Below, in pieces: positions 58,976 to 64,000 of a stretch of 64,000 bases of DNA. The translations under genes were made by a program, and so were the position numbers. The first letter of the stretch is position 1. Each line of letters begins with the position of its first letter. This stretch comes from Hibiscus mutabilis (taxonomy: Eukaryota > Streptophyta > Magnoliopsida > Malvales > Malvaceae). Below the pieces are notes generated by a model. The model was not told the origin of the DNA. It saw only the letters and a list, made by a program, of their open reading frames with translations, and searched no databases. Where the stretch lies: assembly GCA_019671005.1 (NCBI GenBank), contig CM033744.1, positions 5,360,208-5,424,207 on the forward strand, written 5' to 3'.

Positions 58976-59190
58976 CCTCTACTCTTATTTGGTGTTCCTA
59001 TTCATGCTCCACACAAAGAATTAGGTTTAGGGTTTAGAATTTATTTTTATGGTTTAAGATTAGAGTGCAAAGCTTAATTTTTAGAGTTTAGGATTTAGAA
59101 ATTAGGGATAGAGCTTATAGTTTAATTTTTTTAGTGTTGAGGCATGAATAGAGGCACCAAAAAGGGACATAAGATTTTTGTTAGTTGCAC
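58976..59190. mobile_element. Small TIR element, family A, copy 3
   Basis: The left end AATCCTCTACTCTTATTTGGTG is continued by TTCCTATTCATGC. The right end GCATGAATAGAGGCACC and AAAAAGGGACATAAGATTTTT is its imperfect reverse complement. The core holds GGTTTAGGGTTTAG and TTTAGAGTTTAGGATTTAG repeats. Confidence 0.7.
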
Positions 59191-59878
59191 CTCGTGTACT
59201 TTTTAAACTAACGCATAGTTTAAATATTTTATTTGTATTTTTATTAATAATTTGATTTTGCACTCTTTATAATTTTATAATTTCACATCTTGAACTTCTA
59301 ATATAACTTCTCAAATGTTAGTATCCTCTAACGTAAAATCTTGTGTTCGTCCCTAATTAAATATATTCCGCTATTATATACGATCTAGGGGTCCTATAAT
59401 AGAGAACTCATTAGGTACATTCACCTATTGTATACAATATTGAGTTGGACCAAATCAATATATTCTTAGTATTCTTTGTATTTTCAATTTAAAAAAAATT
59501 AATATAATATTATTGATGTAAATATTGTGGAAGTGCATCTACCAAACCATGAGGTTATTATTTGTTTTGGGGGTAAAAACCCATTATATGAAAAGGAAGT
59601 TCATTTCTTTATAAATTAGAACCTATATCTTTTAATCTATAATATATATATAGAAGTATGAGTATATAGAAACTTATGAACCAATGAAAATACCTTTTAT
59701 TTTTCACTATATTATTAATTTGATATTTAAAAGTTAAATCATAATTAATAATTATTGTAAATAGAAATTCATGTGTGATTAAACTTGAACAATTAATTTC
59801 TTAAAAAAACAACTCTAAATTTTTCTATTAAAAACTTATTTAAGAGTTTAATAATAATTAAATGTGCATACATGCGAA

Positions 59879-60065
59879 CAGGGACGAACGGTTAGGGGGC
59901 GAACATATAAATTTATAGGGGGCGAACTTATACAAATTTAGGGAGGCGAAAATAGATTTTCAATAGAAAATACATAAAAAAATTTAAAAATTTTCTAAAT
60001 CGTATAGGAATTTCAAATTTTTAGGGGAGCGACCGCCCCCTCCAGTCCCTTCGCTCCATCCCTGC
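59879..60065. mobile_element. Foldback element with CAGGGACGAA ends
   Basis: The left end CAGGGACGAACGGTTAGGGG and the right end CTTCGCTCCATCCCTG are inverted repeats. The inner GGGGGCGAACATATAAATTT is mirrored by GGAGCGACCGCCCCC. It is non-coding. Confidence 0.65.
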
Positions 60066-60297
60066 ATGCGAATAAAATTTGTTAGTGTTTGTGAGGCAAA
60101 TTTTCATTTGTCACAGTTCAAAAAGTTCATGGTGCTATTCAATTGGTGAAGAAATAAAATTGAGAGAAAAAAGATAATCTATGGTGGATGCGGAGGCTCG
60201 CGTGCCTAATACAGTTCGTACACGACTAGACTTATTGTTTTAGTAAGAACTCATATTAAAGAAGCTGGCCCTGACAGATGCATGGGACTGGAATCTC

Positions 60298-60915
60298 TTG
60301 AATGGATTCCTAACTACTTCAGCTTTGCAACATTCCCACAATATCCCTAAACTGTCTCTAGAAGCTGGCCCTGATAGATGCATTTGGCGTTGTGGCAAGC
60401 ATGGCAAATTCTCTGTAAAATCGGCCTACATTCAGCTGTCCCATGATTCTTGGGACACTAAAGACAACAAATGGTCCATTATTTGGAAGCTGAAGGTGCC
60501 TGAACGTATCAAACATTTCTTATGGCTCTCCCTACGTGATAAGCTTCTTTCCAATCTCTCTCGCTAGCATCGACACCTCACTGACAGCCCTTGTTGCAAC
60601 ATTTGTGCCGTCGGTGATGAATCTGTCACCCATATTCTTCGACACTGCTCCCACACAAAGGATCTTTGGGCTGCTCTCGACCATGTTCATCAGCTGCCTG
60701 ATTTCCTTGATCTTCCTCTTGAGGAATGGTTGCTCCGGAACCTTGGAGCAAGCTATCTTTTTCCCGGAACTGATATCCCATGGAAGATTGTCTTCTCTTC
60801 TCTTATCTGGCAGTTTTGGAAGAGACGCAACTCTCTCATCTTCACTGGTGAAGGTATGTCTAACGCTGAGCTGCTCCGGATGATACAACCCATGCACTCA
60901 TCCAATGGTGGCTAA
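60298..60915 (+). pseudogene. LINE reverse transcriptase C-terminal (zf-RVT) remnant
   Basis: The frame reads KFSVKSAYIQL, WKLKVPERIKHFLWLSLRDK, then a TAG (60565-60567). It continues in the same frame through HLTDSPCCNICAVGDESVTH with ILRHCSH, the zinc-binding CxxC...H...C pattern, and PWKIVFSSLIWQFWKRRNSL. It ends near 60915, where the RNase H part is in the next frame. It is typical of the plant LINE region between reverse transcriptase and RNase H and is not functional. Confidence 0.85.
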
Positions 60916-60916
60916 T

Positions 60917-61351
60917 GCATCGAGATGGATGACCCTTAACATGGATGGCGCCCTTAGCCAAGACTCTTCCTTGGGATCGACTGGAGGTCTCATACGAAAC
61001 CAAGATGGTGATTTCTTAGTTGGGTTCTCAAAGTCTGTAGGTCTCTCTTCTGTGCTTGAAACTGAACTTTGGGGCATTCATGAAGGACTCAACCTTGCAT
61101 GGTCTTATGGCTTTGAGAGGATTCAATGCCAAACTGACAGTGCTGAAGCGTACAAGTTAATTACTTCACCCGAAGCCTCCTCTAGCCCTATGGATCTTGT
61201 TCGCGCCATTTCTCGACTTTCGTCGAGGGCTTGGATGACAGATTTTGTCTTAATTAAAAGAGAAACTAATTATGCTGCCGATTACCTTGCCAAATCCCAT
61301 GCTTCCACTGATGGATCGCTTTCTGTGCTCCATGATCCCCCCTCTAGTTGA
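60917..61351 (+). pseudogene. LINE-type RNase H domain remnant (RVT_3)
   Basis: An open stretch of about 145 codons from roughly 60905, ending TAG at 61351. The RNase H acidic residues are visible in MTLNMDGALSQDSS, LETELWGIHEGLNLAW, CQTDSAEAYKLI and ETNYAADYLAKSH. Chromosomal plant RNase H-like proteins share this fold, but the upstream zf-RVT sequence and downstream A-tail show it is part of a LINE. Confidence 0.85.
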
Positions 61352-62269
61352 TATCCTACCTAGAGATGGTCACGGTCCTCCTCATTTGAGGGGTCGTACT
61401 CCTATGATGTAAAGGCATATGCCTCCTTACTATTCTAAAAAAAAGATTTTTTGTAATCTAAGATTTCTCTCTCTTCGAGTAATTATCCTTTTACATATAT
61501 AATAAATATTAAAGTTAGAATTAAGCCTTATACATTAATCATCGTTTATACCACATCATATACACAATACACATCAATATTTACATGAAACTTAACAAAA
61601 TTTTAATGATTTTATTGACAATGAATGTGATTAGAATATGTCGGTAGTTTGTGGATGAAATTTGAAATGTTCAATAGTTTAGGGATTGATTTAGAATGAA
61701 GGTTATTGTTTAGGGTGAAATTAGAATATTTAAAAGTTCATGATCAATTTAAAATAAGAATTATAGTTTAATATGAAATCAAATAATTCAAAAATTAAAT
61801 ACCTTTTTCAAAAAAAATTGAAAATTTATTTGAAATGAAGGTTATAATTTAAGACGTGCAATTAACTCACAAAATGATGATTGTATTTAGTATTGTTTTT
61901 GGCTCAACGTGTATATTTTTGTTAATATTTTTTTCCTTTAAATTTTCTCGTGAGTCGTGACCACATTAATGAGGAAAGTAAGGCAGTGGACCATCTTATG
62001 ATCTTAAGTCTTTAAAGGTTTAAATATGTCAGACATTTTTATTATTTTAAAATTTAAATAAAAAATATTATAGTTTTTAAAGGTCAAATTGATAAAAATA
62101 TAAAAAAAGAGGACTAAAAAATTATTTTGCCTTTTATAATTGTTAGGTCAATAATTAATAGTACAATTGAACGGAAGAAGTTAGTGGAAGGATCAATATT
62201 TTTATATAAAAAAATATTGACTTGTCACAAAATTAAAGTATAAAGACTAAAATTTAAAATTTAAGATAA

Positions 62270-62460
62270 GAAGTCTCTTCATATCAAAACCTAAATCCTT
62301 AATATATTATCATAATATCTAAACTTTAAATTCTAACCCCAAAATTTAAATTATAATTAGAATCCCTAAATTTCAAACCCTTAAACTTAAATTCTTAAAT
62401 AATTAAACCCTAAAATTAAGGTGCTTGTGAGATAAAACTAAGACGCTTGTGAATATCTTT
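62270..62460. repeat. Right half of a family B telomere-core element
   Basis: CCCTAAATTTC, AACCCTTAAAC and AACCCTAAAATTAAGGTGCTTG run into GACGCTTGTGAATATC. The same right-end layout closes the complete elements at 37275 and 44345. No left half with TTTAGGG was found. Confidence 0.45.
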
Positions 62461-62479
62461 TTTTCACTGCCCTCACAAT

Positions 62480-62634
62480 TCTCAAGGTTTTACCTTGACT
62501 AATCTAGACTGACCCGTGTTGTACACATGAATTTTGTGGGTAAGTATTCCATTGGAGATTTTTTATATACACAAGATTTTAAACTCAAAATTTACTTAAG
62601 GATACTAAAGTACTTACAACTTGGACTAAAGTAC
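62480..62634 (-). mobile_element. tRNA-like SINE, family S1, copy 3 (degenerate)
   Basis: It shares AAGGTTTTACCTTGACTAATCTAGACTGACCC and related blocks with the other S1 copies, then AATTTTGTGGGTAAG, TACACAAGATTTTAAACTC and ACTTACAACTTGGACTAAAG. Same orientation as the other two. Confidence 0.5.
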
Positions 62635-63410
62635 ATCAATAATTATATTTATTTGGATTACTTAATTTTTATATCCATCATTTCAGGTTACTGAAAACAT
62701 AAAATAAAATCTAACGGCCCTGTATCAACTATCAACCAAACACACTCTATGGGAGCTCTGATCTCCCTGTCTAACTCAAGGTTAGAGTCCACTTTTGTCT
62801 TTTTGAGCTTTCGTTTATGCTCCAATAGAATCATTTCTCCGTTCTTTCTTTGAATAAAGTACAAAACTTTGACTTCTAGCGTGGATTTATTAAACACCAT
62901 CAGAAAATTATGGAGTTTCTTAAAAGCAGGTTTAAGAATAATGTTAATAATAATGCAAAGAATTAAATAACATAAAAGTTGTCACTTCCATAATTTTTAG
63001 TAGTATTTCGATTCAACGCTGCAGAATTTCATTGGTCATGTGGCAGGTAATAGGGTTATTGGAGAACATGGTGAATTAGCACACATTATAACCCCCATAG
63101 TACCTACCAGTCTTCCCTCCAACCGCAGCTTCAAATTTGTATTGAGATCCTGAACTGTTGTGGTCTTTTTTAAACATTAGTTTCCTCAAGAACCCTTTGT
63201 TCCAATCTCTCCAAAAAAGCAATATATTACACTAATCTATGACTATTGGATGAGTGAAATTGATGGATGATATTAAAAGTAGGATATTGAAGATTATTGC
63301 TTGGGAAAAAAAGTACAAAATTAATCTCATCCATCTATTTCACCTATCCAGTGGCCATGAATTAGTGTAAAACTAATTGAGTTTTACATAGTGTAAGCGG
63401 ATCCTAACCT

Positions 63411-63451
63411 ATATATATGTGTGTGTGTATGTATGTGTGTGTATATATATT
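63411..63451. repeat. (TA/TG)n microsatellite upstream of NHX
   Basis: Mixed TATATATG, TGTGTGTG and GTATATATAT units about 35 bp upstream of the NHX start codon, probably in its 5' leader. Confidence 0.9.
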
Positions 63452-63484
63452 GTGAAAGCAAACTTCATCTGTGGAGCTTCATAT

Positions 63485-64000
63485 ATGTCCACCATTGGAA
63501 CTATGTCACATCTCTCAGCACTCCAGAGTTCAACAGATTTACTTAGTACCAGCACCATCATCGCCCTTACCATCTTCTTTTCACTTCTTTGTGCTTGTAT
63601 CATCGTAGGTCACCTACTCGAAGAGAACCGGTGGGCTAACGAGTAGATTACAGAACTTCTGTTGGAGCAAGGATTCTGGTTTTTGAATTTTGTGTGGCCT
63701 GTATGCAGGGGTTAGGTGCTGGAGCTATGGTATTGTTTGTGAGTGAAGGCAATAGTTCAAGGATTCTAGTGTTCAGTGAGGACTTGTTCTTCCTTTATCT
63801 GCTTCCTCCCATAATTTTCAATGCAGGGCATTGTTTTCTCTGATGATTTCTTTGTGAATTTGATTGGTTTGGTAGTTTGATTGTCGCTTAGTTTCGGAAA
63901 TCTAACTGCAGATTCCAAGTCAAGAAAAAGCAGTTCTTCAAGAATTTCACAATAATTTTGATGTTTGGAATATTTGGTACGGTGATTTCATTTTGCCTCA
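63485..64000 (+). pseudogene. NHX-type Na+/H+ antiporter, 5' part, probably damaged (runs off the window)
   Basis: The ATG at 63485 starts MSTIGTMSHLSALQSSTDLL, then a first membrane helix (IIALTIFFSLLCACIIVGHL) and LEENRWANE, the N-terminus of vacuolar NHX1-4-type exchangers. A TAG (63644-63646) follows where family members have a Ser codon, with ITELLL readable behind it. Later blocks fit NHX: 63709-63827 gives GLGAGAMVLFVSEGNSSRIL and FSEDLFFLYLLPPIIFNAG; 63912-64000 gives FQVKKKQFFKNF and LMFGIFGTVISFCL. Between the first two blocks no usable GT donor is visible, and the second ends in a GC donor. These proteins exchange Na+/K+ for H+ at the vacuole. The damage suggests a pseudogene, but the rest lies outside the window. 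Confidence 0.72.

Larger units (their letters stand above)
53075..60260. other. Intergenic DNA rich in small transposable elements
   Basis: There is no supported gene in about 7 kb. The first 250 bases are probably 3' UTR of the PsbP-domain gene. Listed separately: the TA microsatellite (53780), hairpin (54802), SINEs (55512, 55828), telomere-core elements (56490, 58976), nested foldback/hAT elements (56862/57422), and foldbacks (58749, 59879). The region 54260-54440, with TGTTTGATTCACAGAATG and AGGATTCCTGGAATG words, is probably part of another MITE. Confidence 0.6.
60261..61444 (+). mobile_element. 5'-truncated LINE with zinc-binding and RNase H regions
   Basis: Only the 3' part of a plant non-LTR retrotransposon remains. 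It holds the end of the reverse transcriptase ORF (zf-RVT region, then RNase H), a short 3' UTR (GGTCACGGTCCTCC ... GGGGTCGTACTCC) and an A8 tail at 61437-61444. The 5' junction carries a 23-bp copy of internal sequence (60261-60283 against 60361-60383). The coding part has one stop and one frameshift. Confidence 0.88.
61445..63410. other. Intergenic DNA between the LINE and NHX
   Basis: No gene was seen. It contains a half element with CCCTAAA-like repeats (about 62270-62460), the third S1 SINE copy (62480) and the upstream region of NHX (62950-63410). No recognisable regulatory motif was assigned. Confidence 0.55.

Noticed and set aside
60532..60897. Minus-strand ORF of 121 codons and a plus-strand ORF in another frame inside the LINE
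   Set aside because: Shadows of the zf-RVT reading frame.

Overview
The window looks like a gene-sparse piece of a eudicot plant nuclear chromosome. It is AT-rich, its genes have GT-AG introns, and its proteins are clearly plant ones: a bHLH factor, a KIN-1 kinesin, two thylakoid-lumen proteins, a GDSL esterase and a vacuolar-type NHX. It also carries plant LTR, LINE, SINE and foldback elements. The style fits a Malvales genome such as cotton, but the sequence alone does not prove that.

Layout. 1-14.6 kb has no convincing gene; it holds foldback (MITE-like) elements and AT-rich DNA. 14.74-15.92 kb is an intact three-exon bHLH94/96-type gene (+). 16-25 kb is intergenic with more foldback elements. 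25.8-36.65 kb is a block of two LTR retrotransposons. The first is a roughly 4.3-kb non-autonomous gag-protease element on the minus strand, with two LTRs, an initiator-Met-type primer site, a polypurine tract and a leader made of short-palindrome and about 45-bp tandem repeats. The second is a decayed Ty1/copia element on the plus strand with two LTRs. 38.58-42.14 kb is a 15-exon KIN-1 kinesin gene (+) with an E2F-like site and TATA box upstream and an Arg at a normally invariant P-loop glycine.

43.9-53.1 kb is the gene-rich part. It has a GDSL exon relic, an intact four-exon GDSL esterase (+), a convergent three-exon TLP18.3 gene (-) and a divergent seven-exon PsbP-domain gene (+). TLP18.3 and the PsbP-domain protein are both predicted thylakoid-lumen proteins linked to photosystem II. 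From memory, the GDSL/TLP18.3 pair matches neighbouring Arabidopsis loci At1g54790/At1g54780, which would be conserved microsynteny.

53.1-63.4 kb is intergenic: a near-perfect 51-bp-arm hairpin, a SINE with target duplications, three copies of another tRNA-like SINE family, a hAT-like MITE nested inside another foldback element, several MITEs with degenerate TTTAGGG cores, and a 5'-truncated LINE. The window ends inside the 5' part of an NHX-type Na+/H+ antiporter gene whose first exon region carries an in-frame stop and a GC splice donor. All exon maps were made by eye from frame, splice consensus and family resemblance; no alignment or expression data were available.
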